From Petrolisthes cinctipes (taxonomy: Eukaryota > Arthropoda > Malacostraca > Decapoda > Porcellanidae), in NCBI GenBank assembly GCA_033782935.1, contig JAWQEG010001234.1, forward strand, positions 2,364,501-2,428,500: a DNA stretch of 64,000 nucleotides. Direction: 5' to 3'. Shown here piece by piece: positions 15,501-30,624 of this stretch (within the stretch, counting starts at the first letter, position 1; every line of letters begins with the position of its first letter). The notes under the pieces are model-generated. The model was given only the letters and a program-made list of their open reading frames with translations, was not told the origin of the DNA and did no database searches. The position numbers were made by a program, and so were the translations under genes.

Positions 15501-18500
15501 CCCACCACATCATGAATGACTGTTGATATTTACAGTCTAAGCACTGTAATAACACCCATTCACCCACCACCTCATGAATGACTGTTGATATTTATAGTCC
15601 AAACACTGTAATGACACCCACACACCCACCACCCATGAATGACTGTTGATAGTTACAGCCCAAGCAATGTAATGATACCCACACACCCACCACTTCATGA
15701 ATGACAGTTGATATTTACAGTCCAAGCACTGTAATTACACCAATACCCCCACCACCCCATGAATGACTGTTGATTTTACTGTCCAATCAATGTAATGGCA
15801 CCCACACACCTACTACCCCATGAAAGAATTTTGATATTTACAGTCCAAGCACTGTAATGATACCCACACACATACCCCTTGTGAATGACTGTGGACATTT
15901 ACAGTCCAAGCACTGTAATGACACCCACAGACCCACCACCCCATTAATGACTGTTGATATTTACAGGTCAAGCACTGTAATGATATACACACATCTACCA
16001 CCCCTTGAATGACTGTTTATATTTACAATTCAGTCACTGTAATGACACCCACACACCTACCACCCCATAAATGACTGTTGATATTTACATTTTAAGCACT
16101 TTAATGACACCCACATACCTAAAACCACATAAATGACTGTTGATATTTACAATCCAAGCATTGTAATGATACCCACACACCCACCACCCCATGAATGACT
16201 GTTGATATTTACAGTCTAAACACTGAAATGACACCATCACACCCACCACCCAATGAATGACTGATGATATTTACAGTCCAAGCAATGTAAAGACACCCAC
16301 ATACCCACCGACCCATGAATGACTGTTGATATTTAAAGTCCAAGCACTGTAATGGCTCCCACACACCTACCACCCCATGAAAGACTTTTGATATTTACAG
16401 TCCAAGCACTGTAATGATACCCACACACATACCCCTTATGAATGACTGTTGACATTTACAGTCCAAGCACAGTAATGACCCCCACAGACCCACCACCCCA
16501 TTAATGACTGTTGATATTTACAGGTCAAGCACTGTAATGACACCCACACACCTACCACCACATAAATGACTGTTGATATTTACATTTTAAGCACTTTAAT
16601 GACACCCACATACCCAAAACCCCATGAATGACTGTTGAAATTTACAGTCCAAGCACTGTAATGATACCCACACACACACCCCTTATGAATGACTGTTGAC
16701 ATTTACAGTCCAAGCTCTGTAATGACACTCACACACCTACCACCCCTTAAATGACTGTTGATATTTACATTTTAAGCACTTTAATGACACCCACATACCC
16801 ACCACCCCATGAATGACTGTTGATATTTACAGTCCAAGCACTATAATGATACCCACACAAACACCACCCCATGAATAACTGTTGATATTTAGAGTCCAAG
16901 CACTGTAATGACACCCACATACCCACCACCCCATGAATGACAGTTGATATTTACACTCTACGCACTGTAAAGACACCCACATACCCACCACCCCATAAAT
17001 GATTGTTGATATTTACACTCCAAGAACTGTAATGACACCCACATACCCACCATCCCATGAATGACAGTTGATATTTACAGTCCTAGCACTGTTATGACGA
17101 CACACACCCACCACACCATGAATGGCTATTGATATTTACAGTCCAAGCACTGTAATGACACCCACACACTTAACACCCCATGAATGACTAGTGATATTTA
17201 TAGTCCAAGCACTGTAATGACACCCACACACCCACCACCCCATGAATGACTGTTGATAGTTACAGCCCAAGCAATGTAATGATACCCACACACCCACCAC
17301 CTCATAAATGACAATTGATATTTACAGTCCAAGCACTGTAATGATACCCACACACATACCCCTTATGAATGGCTAATGATATTTACAGTCCAAGCACTGT
17401 AATGACACCCACACACTCACCACCCCATGAAAGACTATTGATATTTATAGTCCAAGCACTGTAATGACACCCACACACCCACCACACCATAAATGACTGT
17501 TGAAATTTACAGTCCAAGCACTGTAATAACACCTACACACCCACCACCTCATAAATGACTGTTGATATTTACACTCCAGTCACTATAATGACACCCACAC
17601 ACCCGCCACCCCATGAATGACTGTTGATATTTACAATCCAAACATTGTAATGATACCCAAACACCCACCACCCCATGAATGACTGTTGATATTTACAGTC
17701 TAAACACTGAAATGACACCCTCACATTCTTCACCCCATGAATTACTGTTGATATTTACAGTCCAAGCACTGTAAAGACACCCACATACCCACCACCCCAT
17801 AAATGATTGTTGATATTTACACTCCAAGCACTGTAATGACACCCACATACCCACCACCCCATGAATGACAGTTGATATTTACAGTCCAAGCACTGTAATG
17901 ACACCCACACACCCACCACACCATTAATGGCTATTGATATTTACAGTCCAAGCACTGTAATGACACCCACACACCCACCACCCCATGAATGACTGTTGAT
18001 ATTTACAGTCTAAACACTGAAATAACGCCCTTACACCCACCACCCCATGAATGAATGATGATATTTACAGTCCAAGCACTGTAAAGACACCCACATACCC
18101 ACCGACCCATGAATGACTGTTGATATTTAAAGTCCTAGAACTGTAATGACACCCATATACCAACCACCCCATGAATAACAGTTGATATTTACAGACCAAG
18201 CACTGTAATGACACCCACACACCCACCACCCCATGAATGACTGATGATATTTACAGTCTAAACACTGAAATGACACCCTCACATTCTTCACCCCATGAAT
18301 TACTGTTGATATTTACAGTCCAAGCACTGTAAAGACACCCACATACCCACCACCCCATAAATGATTGTTGATATTTACACTCCAAGCACTGTAATGACAC
18401 CCACATACCCACCACCCCATGAATGACAGTTGATATTTACAGTCCAAGCACTGTAATGACACCCACACACCCACCACACCATTAATGGCTATTGATATTT

Positions 18501-18900
18501 ACAGTCCAAGCACTGTAATGACACCCACACATCCACCACCCCATGAATGACTGTTGATATTTACAGTCTAAACACTGAAATAACGCCCTTACACCCACCA
18601 CCCCATGAATGAATGATGATATTTACAGTCCAAGCACTGTAAAGACACCCACATACCCACCGACCCATGAATGACTGTTGATATTTAAAGTCCTAGAACT
18701 GTAATGACACCCATATACCAACCACCCCATGAATAACAGTTGATATTTACAGACCAAGCACTGTAATGACACCCACACACCCACCACCCCATGAATGACT
18801 GATGATATTTACAGTCAAAGCAATGTAATGATACCCACACACCCACCACATCATGAATGACTGTTGATATTTACAGTCTAAGCACTGTAATAACACCCAC
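6551..18900. repeat. Higher-order repeat family 1 (about 44-54 monomers per unit)
   Basis: A marker block (TCTAAGCACTGTAATAACAC followed by CCACTCACCCACCACCTCAT) occurs at 6551, 9279, 12441, 15536 and 18877. The spacings are 2728 (exactly 44 x 62), 3162 (exactly 51 x 62), 3095 and 3341 bp. Between markers the order of monomer variants is largely conserved. Smaller nested duplications sit inside: a 310-bp (5-monomer) step between 8659 and 8969, a 682-bp (11-monomer) step between 10931 and 11613, and a 558-bp (9-monomer) step between 17699 and 18257. These explain the unequal unit lengths. Confidence 0.85.
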
Positions 18901-20149
18901 TCACCCACCACCTCATGAATGACTGTTGATATTTATAGTCCAAACACTGTAATGACACCCACACACCCACCAAACATGAATGACTGTTGATAGTTACAGG
19001 TCAAGCACTGTAATGACACACACACACACCCACCTTTCCCATGAATGACTGTTTATAATTATAGTCCAAGCACTGTAATGATACCCACACACCCACCAAC
19101 CCATGAATGACTTTTGATATTTACAATCCAGGCATTGTAATGATACCCACACACCCACCACCCCATGAATGACTGTTGATATTTACAGTCTAAGCAATTA
19201 AATGAAACCATCACACCCTTCACCCCATGAATGACTGTTGATATTTACAGTACATGCACCGTAATGACACCCACACACCCACCAAACTATAAATGACTGT
19301 TGATATTTACAGTCCATGCACTGTAATGACACTCACACACCCACCACCCCATGAATGACTGTTGATAGTTACAGCCCAAGCAATGTAATGATACCCACAC
19401 ACCCACCATCTTATAAATGACAGTTGATATTTACAGTCCAAGCACTGTAATTACACCAGCACACCCACCACCCCATGAATGACTGTTGATATTTACTGTC
19501 CAATCAATGTAATGGCATCCACACACCTACCACCCCATGAAAGACTTTTGATATTTACAGTCCAAGCACTGTAATGATACCCACACACATACTTCTTATG
19601 AATGACAGTTGACATTTACAGTCCAAGCACTGTAATGACACCCACAGACCCACCACCCCATTAATGACTGTTGAAATTTACACGTCAAGCACTGTAATGA
19701 CACACACACCCTTACCACCCCTTGAATGACTGTTGATATTTACAGTCCAATCACTGTAATGACACCCACACACCTACCACCCCATGAATGACTGTTGATA
19801 TTTACATTTTAAGCACTGTAATGACACCCACATACCCACCACCCCATGAATGACTGTTGATATTTACAGTCCAAGCACTATAATGATACCCACACAAAAA
19901 CCACCCCATAAATAACTGTTGATATTTACAGTCCAAGCACTGTAATGACACCCACACACCCACCACCCTATAAATGACTGTTGATATTTACACTCCCGGC
20001 ACTGTAAAGACACCCACATACCCACCACCCCATAAATGATTGTTGATATTTACAGTCCAAGCACTGTAATGACACCCACATACCCACCACCCCATGAATG
20101 ACAGTTGATATTTACAGTCCAAGCACTGTAATGACACCCACACACCTAC

Positions 20150-23100
20150 TACACCATGAACAGCTATTGATATTTACAGTCCAAGCACTGTAATGACACC
20201 CACACAACCACCACCCCATGAATGACTATTGATATTTATAGTCCAAGCACTGTAATGACACCCACACACCCACCACCCCATAAATGACTGTTGATATTTA
20301 CACTCCAATCACTATAATGACACCCACACACCCGCCACCTAAAGAATGACTGTTGATATTTACAATCCAAGCATTGTAATGATACCCACACACCCACCAC
20401 CCCATGAATGACTGTTGATATTTACAGTCTAAACACTGAAATGACACCCTCACACCCTCCACCCTATGAATGACGGTTGATATTTACAGTCCATGCACCG
20501 TAATGACACCCACACACCTACCAAACTATAAATGACTGTTGATATTTACAGTCCAAGCACTGTAATGATGCTAACACATTCACCAACCCATGAATGACTG
20601 TCCATATTTACAGTCCATGCACTGTAATGACACTCACACACCCACCACCCCATGATTGACTGTTGATAGTTACAGCCCAAGCAATGCAATTATACTTACA
20701 CACCCACCACCTCCTGAATGACAGTTGATATTTACAGTCCAAGCACTGTAATTACACCAACACACCCACCACCCCATGAATGACTGTTGATATTTACTGT
20801 CCAATCAATGTAATGGCACCCACACACCTACCACCCCATGAAAGACTTTTAATATTTACTGTAATGATACCCACACACATACCCCTTATGAATGACTGTT
20901 GACATTTACATTTCAAGCACTGTAATGACACCCACAGACCCAACACCCCATTAATGACTGTTGAAATTTACAGGTCAAGCACTGTAATGACACACACACA
21001 CCTACCACCCCTTGAATGACTGTTGATATTTACAGTCCAATCACTGTAATGACACCCACACACCTACCACCCCATGAATGACTGTTGATATTTGCATTTT
21101 AAGCACTGTAATGACAACCACATACCCAACACCCCATGAATGACTGTTGATATTTACACTCCAAGCACTGCAATGACACCCACATATCCACCACCCCATG
21201 AATGACAGTTGATATTTACAGTCCAAGCACTGTAATGACACCCACACACCCACCACACCATGAATGGCTATTGATATTTACAGTTTAAGCACTGTAATGA
21301 CACCCACACACCCACCACCTCATGAATGACTGTTGATATTTACAATCCAAACACTGTAATGACACCCACACACCCACCACCCCATGACTGACTGTTGATA
21401 TTTACACTCCAAGCACTGTAATGACACTCACACACCCGCCACCCCATGAATGACTGTTGATATTTACAATCCAAGCATTGTAATGATACCCACACACCCA
21501 CCACCCCAGGAATGACTGTTGATATTTACAGTCCAATCACTGAAATGACACCCTCACACCCTCCACCCCATGAATGACTGTTGATATTTACAGTCCATGC
21601 CTTGTAATGACAGCTACACACCCACCAAACTCTAAATGACTGTTGATATTTACAGTTCAAGCACTTTAATGATGCCCACACATCCACGAACCCATGAATG
21701 AATGTCCATATTTACAGTCCATGCACTGTAATGACACCCACACACCAACCACCCCTTAAATGACTCTTGATATTTACAGTCCAATCACTGTAATGACACC
21801 CACACACCTACCATCCCATGATTGACTGTTGATATTTACAGTCCAAGCACTGTAATGACAGCCACACACCCACCATCTCATGAATGACTGTTGATATTTA
21901 CAGTCCAAGCACTATAATGACACCCACACACCCAACACCCCATGAATGACTGTTGATATTTACTCTCCAAGCACTGTAATGACACCAACACTCCTACCAA
22001 CCCATGAATGACTGTTGATATTTACTGTCAAATCAATGTAATGGCACCCATACACCTACCACCCCATGAAAGACTTTTGATATTTACAGTCCAAGCACTG
22101 TAATGACACCCACATACCCACCACCCCATGAATGACAGTTGATATTTACAGTCCAAGCACTATAATGACACCCACACACCCACTACACCATGAACAGCTA
22201 TTGATATTTACAGTCCAAGCACGGTAATGACACCCACACAACCACCACCCCATGAATGACTATTGATATTTATAGTCCAAGCACTGTAATGACACCCACA
22301 CACCCACCACCCCATAAATGACTGTTGATATTTACACTCCAATCACTATAATGACACCCACAGAACCGCCACCTAAAGAATGACTGTTGATATTTACAAT
22401 CCAAGCATTGTAATGATACCCACACACCCACCACCCCATGAATGACTGTTGATATTTACAGTCTAAACACTGAAATGACACCCTCACACCCTCCACCCTA
22501 TGAATGACGGTTGATATTTACAGTCCATGCACCGTAATGACACCCACACACCTACCAAACTATAAATGACTGTTGATATTTACAGTCCAAGCACTGTAAT
22601 GATGCTAACACATTCACCAACCCATGAATGACTGTCCATATTTACAGTCCATGCACTGTAATGACACTCACACACCCACCACCCCATGATTGACTGTTGA
22701 TAGTTACAGCCCAAGCAATGCAATTATGCTTACACACCCACCACCTCCTGAATGACAGTTGATATTTACAGTCCAAGCACTGTAATTACACCAACACACC
22801 CACCACCCCATGAATGACTGTTGATATTTACTGTCCAATCAATGTAATGGCACCCACACACCTACCACCCCATGAAAGACTTTTAATATTTACAGTCCAA
22901 GCAATGTAATGATACCCACACACATACCCCTTATGAATGACTGTTGACATTTACATTTCAAGCACTGTAATGACACCCACAGACCCACCACCCCATTAAT
23001 GACTGTTGAAATTTACAGGTCAAGCACTGTAATGACACACACACACCTACCACCCCTTGAATGACTGTTGATATTTACAGTCCAATCACTGTAATGACAC

Positions 23101-26100
23101 CCACACACCTACCACCCCATGAATGACTGTTGATATTTGCATTTTAAGCACTGTAATGACAACCACATACCCAACACCCCATGAATGACTGTTGATATTT
23201 ACACTCCAAGCACTGCAATGACACCCACATATCCACCACCCCATGAATGACAGTTGATATTTACAGTCCAAGCACTGTAATGACACCCACACACCCACCA
23301 CACCATGAATGGCTATTGATATTTACAGTTTAAGCACTGTAATGACACCCACACACCCACCACCTCATGAATGACTGTTGATATTTACAATCCAAACACT
23401 GTAATGACACCTACACACCCACCACCCCATGACTGACTGTTGATATTTACACTCCAAGCACTGTAATGACACTCACACACCCGCCACCCCATGAATGACT
23501 GTTGATATTTACAATCCAAGCATTGTAATGATACCCACACACCCACCACCCCAGGAATGACTGTTGATATTTACAGTCCAATCACTGAAATGACACCCTC
23601 ACACCCTCCACCCCATGAATGACTGTTGATATTTACAGTCCATGCCTTGTAATGACAGCTACACACCCACCAAACTCTAAATGACTGTTGATATTTACAG
23701 TTCAAGCACTTTAATGATGCCCACACATCCACGAACCCATGAATGAATGTCCATATTTACAGTCCATGCACTGTAATGACACCCACACACCAACCACCCC
23801 TTGAATGACTCTTGATATTTACAGTCCAATCACTGTAATGACACCCACACACCTACCATCCCATGATTGACTGTTGATATTTACAGTCCAAGCACTGTAA
23901 TGACAGCCACACACCCACCATCTCATGAATGACTGTTGATATTTACATTCCAAGCACTATAATGACACCCACACACCCAACACCCCATGAATGACTGTTG
24001 ATATTTACTCTCCAAGCACTGTAATGACACCAACACTCCTACCAACCCATGAATGACTGTTGATATTTACTGTCAAATCAATGTAATGGCACCCATACAC
24101 CTACCACCCCATGAAAGACTTTTGATATTTACAGTCCAAGCACTGTAATGACACCCACATACCCACCACCCCATGAATGACAGTTGATATTTACAGTCCA
24201 AGCACTGTAATGACACCCACACACCCACTACATTATGAACAGCTATTGATATTTACAGTCCAAGCACTGTAATGACACCCACACAACCACCACCCCATGA
24301 ATGACTATTGATATTTATAGTCCAAGCACTGTAATGACACCCACACACCCACCACCCCATAAATGACTGTTGATATTTACACTCCAATCACTATAATGAC
24401 ACCCACACACCCGCCACCTAAAGAATGACTGTTGATATTTACAATCCAAGCATTGTAATGATACCCACACACCCACCACCCCATGAATGACTGTTGATAT
24501 TTACAGTCTAAACACTGAAATGACACCCTCACACCCTCCACCCTATGAATGACGGTTGATATTTACAGTCCATGCACCGTAATGACACCCACACACCTAC
24601 CAAACTATAAATGACTGTTGATATTTACAGTCCAAGCACTGTAATGATGCTAACACATTCACCAACCCATGAATGACTGTATATATTTACAGTCCATGCA
24701 CTGTAATGACACTCACACACCCACCACCCCATGATTGACTGTTGATAGTTACAGCCCAAGCAATGCAATTATACTTACACACCCACCACCTCCTGAATGA
24801 CAGTTGATATTTACAGTCCAAGCACTGTAATTACACCAACACACCCACCACCCCATGAATGACTGTTGATATTTACTGTCCAATCAATGTAATGGCACCC
24901 ACACACCTACCACCCCATGAAAGACTTTTAATATTTACTGTAATGATACCCACACACATACCCCTTATGAATGACTGTTGACATTTACATTTCAAGCACT
25001 GTAATGACACCCACAGACCCACCACCCCATTAATGACTGTTGAAATTTACAGGTCAAGCACTGTAATGACACACACACACCTACCACCCCTTGAATGACT
25101 GTTGATATTTACAGTCCAATCACTGTAATGACACCCACACACCTACCACCCCATGAATGACTGTTGATATTTGCATTTTAAGCACTGTAATGACAACCAC
25201 ATACCCAACACCCCATGAATGACTGTTGATATTTACACTCCAAGCACTGCAATGACACCCACATATCCACCACCCCATGAATGACAGTTGATATTTACAG
25301 TCCAAGCACTGTAATGACACCCACACACCCACCACACCATGAATGGCTATTGATATTTACAGTTTAAGCACTGTAATGACACCCACACACCCACCACCTC
25401 ATGAATGACTGTTGATATTTACAATCCAAACACTGTAATGACACCCACACACCCACCACCCCATGACTGACTGTTGATATTTACACTCCAAGCACTGTAA
25501 TGACACTCACACACCCGCCACCCCATGAATGACTGTTGATATTTACAATCCAAGCATTGTAATGATACCCACACACCCACCACCCCAGGAATGACTGTTG
25601 ATATTTACAGTCCAATCACTGAAATGACACCCTCACACCCTCCACCCCATGAATGACTGTTGATATTTACAGTCCATGCCTTGTAATGACAGCTACACAC
25701 CCACCAAACTCTAAATGACTGTTGATATTTACAGTTCAAGCACTTTAATGATGCCCACACATCCACGAACCCATGAATGAATGTCCATATTTACAGTCCA
25801 TGCACTGTAATGACACCCACACACCAACCACCCCTTGAATGACTCTTGATATTTTCAGTCCAATCACTGTAATGACACCCACACACCTACCATCCCATGA
25901 TTGACTGTTGATATTTACAGTCCAAGCACTGTAATGACAGCCACACACCCACCATCTCATGAATGACTGTTGATATTTACAGTCCAAGCAATATAATGAC
26001 ACCCACACACCCAACACCCCATGAATGACTGTTGATATTTACTCTCCAAGCACTGTAATGACACCAACACTCCTACCAACCCATGAATGACTGTTGATAT

Positions 26101-29100
26101 TTACTGTCAAATCAATGTAATGGCACCCATACACCTACCACCCCATGAAAGACTTTTGATATTTACAGTCCAAGCACTGTAATGACACCCACATACCCAC
26201 CACCCCATGAATGACAGTTGATATTTACAGTCCAAGCACTATAATGACACCCACACACCCACTACACCATGAACAGCTATTGATATTTACAGTCCAAGCA
26301 CGGTAATGACACCCACACAACCACCACCCCATGAATGACTGTTGATATTTACAGTCCATGCCTTGTAATGACAGCTACACACCCACCAAACTCTAAATGA
26401 CTGTTGATATTTACAGTTCAAGCACTTTAATGATGCCCACACATCCACGAACCCATGAATGAATGTCCATATTTACAGTCCATGCACTGTAATGACACCC
26501 ACACACCAACCACCCCATGAAAGACTTTTGATATTTACAGTCCAAGCACTGTAATGACACCCACATACCCACCACCCCATGAATGACAGTTGATATTTAT
26601 AGTCCAAGCACTGTAATGACACCCACACACCCACCACCCCATAAATGACTGTTGATATTTACACTCCAATCACTATAATGACACCCACAGAACCGCCACC
26701 TAAAGAATGACTGTTGATATTTACAATCCAAGCATTGTAATGATACCCACACACCCACCACCCCATGAATGACTGTTGATATTTACAGTCTAAACACTGA
26801 AATGACACCCTCACACCCTCCACCCTATGAATGACGGTTGATATTTACAGTCCATGCACCGTAATGACACCCACACACCTACCAAACTATAAATGACTGT
26901 TGATATTTACAGTCCAAGCACTGTAATGATGCTAACACATTCACCAACCCATGAATGACTGTCCATATTTACAGTCCATGCACTGTAATGACACTCACAC
27001 ACCTACCACCCCATGATTGACTGTTGATAGTTACAGCCCAAGCAATGCAATTATACTTACACACCCACCACCTCCTGAATGACAGTTGATATTTACAGTC
27101 CAAGCACTGTAATTACACCAACACACCCACCACCCCATGAATGACTGTTGATATTTACTGTCCAATCAATGTAATGGCACCCACACACCTACCACCCCAT
27201 GAAAGACTTTTAATATTTACAGTCCAAGCAATGTAATGATACCCACACACATACCCCTTATGAATGACTGTTGACATTTACATTTCAAGCACTGTAATGA
27301 CACCCACAGACCCACCACCCCATTAATGACTATTGAAATTTACAGGTCAAGCACTGTAATGACACACACACACCTACCACCCCTTGAATGACTGTTGATA
27401 TTTACAGTCCAATCACTGTAATGACACCCACACACCTACCACCCCATGAATGACTGTTGATATTTGCATTTTAAGCACTGTAATGACAACCACATACCCA
27501 ACACCCCATGAATGACTGTTGATATTTACACTCCAAGCACTGCAATGACACCCACATATCCACCACCCCATGAATGACAGTTGATATTTACAGTCCAAGC
27601 ACTGTAATGACACCCACACACCCACCACACCATGAATGGCTATTGATATTTACAGTTTAAGCACTGTAATGACACCCACACACCCACCACCTCATGAATG
27701 ACTGTTGATATTTACAATCCAAACACTGTAATGACACCTACACACCCACCACCCCATGACTGACTGTTGATATTTACACTCCAAGCACTGTAATGACACT
27801 CACACACCCGCCACCCCATGAATGACTGTTGATATTTACAATCCAAGCATTGTAATGATACCCACACACCCACCACCCCAGGAATGACTGTTGATATTTA
27901 CAGTCCAATCACTGAAATGACACCCTCACACCCTCCACCCCATGAATGACTGTTGATATTTACAGTCCATGCCTTGTAATGACAGCTACACACCCACCAA
28001 ACTCTAAATGACTGTTGATATTTACAGTTCAAGCACTTTAATGATGCCCACACATCCACGAACCCATGAATGAATGTCCATATTTACAGTCCATGCACTG
28101 TAATGACACCCACACACCAACCACCCCTTGAATGACTCTTGATATTTACAGTCCAATCACTGTAATGACACCCACACACCTACCATCCCATGATTGACTG
28201 TTGATATTTACAGTCCAAGCACTGTAATGACAGCCACACACCCACCATCTCATGAATGACTGTTGATATTTACATTCCAAGCACTATAATGACACCCACA
28301 CACCCAACACCCCATGAATGACTGTTGATATTTACTCTCCAAGCACTGTAATGACACCAACACTCCTACCAACCCATGAATGACTGTTGATATTTACTGT
28401 CAAATCAATGTAATGGCACCCATACACCTACCACCCCATGAAAGACTTTTGATATTTACAGTCCAAGCACTGTAATGACACCCACATACCCACCACCCCA
28501 TGAATGACAGTTGATATTTACAGTCCAAGCACTGTAATGACACCCACACACCCACTACATTATGAACAGCTATTGATATTTACAGTCCAAGCACTGTAAT
28601 GACACCCACACAACCACCACCCCATGAATGACTATTGATATTTATAGTCCAAGCACTGTAATGACACCCACACACCCACCACCCCATAAATGACTGTTGA
28701 TATTTACACTCCAATCACTATAATGACACCCACACACCCGCCACCTAAAGAATGACTGTTGATATTTACAATCCAAGCATTGTAATGATACCCACACACC
28801 CACCACCCCATGAATGAATGTTGATATTTACAGTCTAAACACTGAAATGACACCCTCACACCCTCCACCCTATGAATGACGGTTGATATTTACAGTCCAT
28901 GCACCGTAATGACACCCACACACCTACCAAACTATAAATGACTGTTGATATTTACAGTCCAAGCACTGTAATGATGCTAACACATTCACCAACCCATGAA
29001 TGACTGTACATATTTACAGTCCATGCACTGTAATGACACTCACACACCCACCACCCCATGATTGACTGTTGATAGTTACAGCCCAAGCAATGCAATTATA

Positions 29101-30530
29101 CTTACACACCCACCACCTCCTGAATGACAGTTGATATTTACAGTCCAAGCACTGTAATTACACCAACACACCCACCACCCCATGAATGACTGTTGATATT
29201 TACTGTCCAATCAATGTAATGGCACCCACACACCTACCACCCCATGAAAGACTTTTAATATTTACAGTCCAAGCACTGTAATGATACCAACACACATACC
29301 CCTTATGAATGACTGTTGACATTTACATTTCAAGCACTGTAATGACACCCACAGACCCACCACCCCATTAATGACTGTTGAAATTTACAGGTCAAGCACT
29401 GTAATGACACACACACACCTACCATCCCTTGAATGACTGTTGATATTTACAGTCCAATCACTGTAATGACACCCACATACCTACCACCCCATGAATGACT
29501 GTTGATATTTGCATTTTAAGCACTGTAATGACAACCACATACCCAACACCCCATGAATGACTGTTGATATTTACACTCCATGCACTGCAATGACACCCAC
29601 ATATCCACCACCCCATGAATGACAGTTGATATTTACAGTCCAAGCACTGTAATGACACCCACACACCCACCACACCATGAATGGCTATTGATATTTACAG
29701 TTTAAGCACTGTAATGACACCCACACACCCACCACCTCATGAATGACTGTTGATATTTACAATCCAAACACTGTAATGACACCCACACACCCACCACCCC
29801 ATGACTGACTGTTGATATTTACACTCCAAGCACTGTAATGACACTCACACACCCGCCACCCCATGAATGACTGTTGATATTTACAATCCAAGCATTGTAA
29901 TGATACCCACACACCCACCACCCCAGGAATGACTGTTGATATTTACAGTCCAATCACTGAAATGACACCCTCACACCCTCCACCCCATGAATGACTGTTG
30001 ATATTTACAGTCCATGCCTTGTAATGACAGCTACACACCCACCAAACTCTAAATGACTGTTGATATTTACAGTTCAAGCACTTTAATGATGCCCACACAT
30101 CCACGAACCCATGAATGAATATCCATATTTACAGTCCATGCACTGTAATGACACCCACACACCAACCACCCCTTGAATGACTCTTGATATTTACAGTCCA
30201 ATCACTGTAATGACACCCACACACCTACCATCCCATGATTGACTGTTGATATTTACAGTCCAAGCACTGTAATGACAGCCACACACCCACCATCTCATGA
30301 ATGACTGTTGATATTTACAGTCCAAGCACTATAATGACACCCACACACCCAACACCCCATGAATGACTGTTGATATTTACTCTCCAAGCACTGTAATGAC
30401 ACCAACACTCCTACCAACCCATGAATGACTGTTGATATTTACTGTCAAATCAATGTAATGGCACCCATACACCTACCACCCCATGAAAGACTTTTGATAT
30501 TTACAGTCCAAGCACTGTAATGACACCCAC
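20150..30530. repeat. Higher-order repeat family 2 (33 monomers, about 2045 bp)
   Basis: A marker (TGACGGTTGATATTTACAGT next to CCATGCACCGTAATGAC) occurs at 20471, 22505, 24550, 26832 and 28877, giving spacings of 2034, 2045, 2282 and 2045 bp. The copies are nearly identical, far more so than family 1, so amplification was recent. The 2034-bp spacings reflect an 11-bp deletion in a monomer near 20.87 and 24.93 kb. The long spacing contains a 248-bp (4-monomer) extra block at about 26340-26590, a duplicate of nearby monomers. The last copy ends close to the edge of the array. Confidence 0.9.
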
Positions 30531-30624
30531 ACACTCACTACCCCATGAATGACTTTTGATATTTACAGTCCAAGCACTGTGATGACACTCGCACACCCAC
30601 CACCCCATGAATGACTGTTGATAT

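Larger units (their letters stand above)
1..30624. repeat. 62-bp satellite array (about 490 monomers, left end not in window)
   Basis: A 62-bp unit repeats head to tail without interruption. Typical units start ATGAATGACTGTTGATATTT, continue with ACAGTCCAAGCACTGTAATG and end in a CA-rich part such as ACACCCACACACCCACCACC. Start-to-start distances such as 3491 to 3553 are exactly 62. Single monomers differ by a few substitutions or 1-2 base indels, and the same variants recur at distant places, so blocks of monomers have been copied together. The array ends abruptly inside a monomer near 30624, where sequence turns to ordinary AT-rich DNA. The minus-strand open frames in it are by-products of the repeat. 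The family is not one I recognise. Whether the array is centromeric, subtelomeric or interstitial cannot be told from sequence alone. Confidence 0.97.

Noticed and set aside
715..29673. Many minus-strand frames of 60-116 codons with repeated SLQCLDCKYQQSFMGWW-like residues
   Set aside because: They are translations of the 62-bp satellite. The period of three monomers explains their similar length and motif, and there are no starts, splice context or composition typical of genes.
1..30624. CRISPR-like regular repeat array
   Set aside because: The whole 62-bp unit repeats with no unique spacers, and the DNA is eukaryotic.
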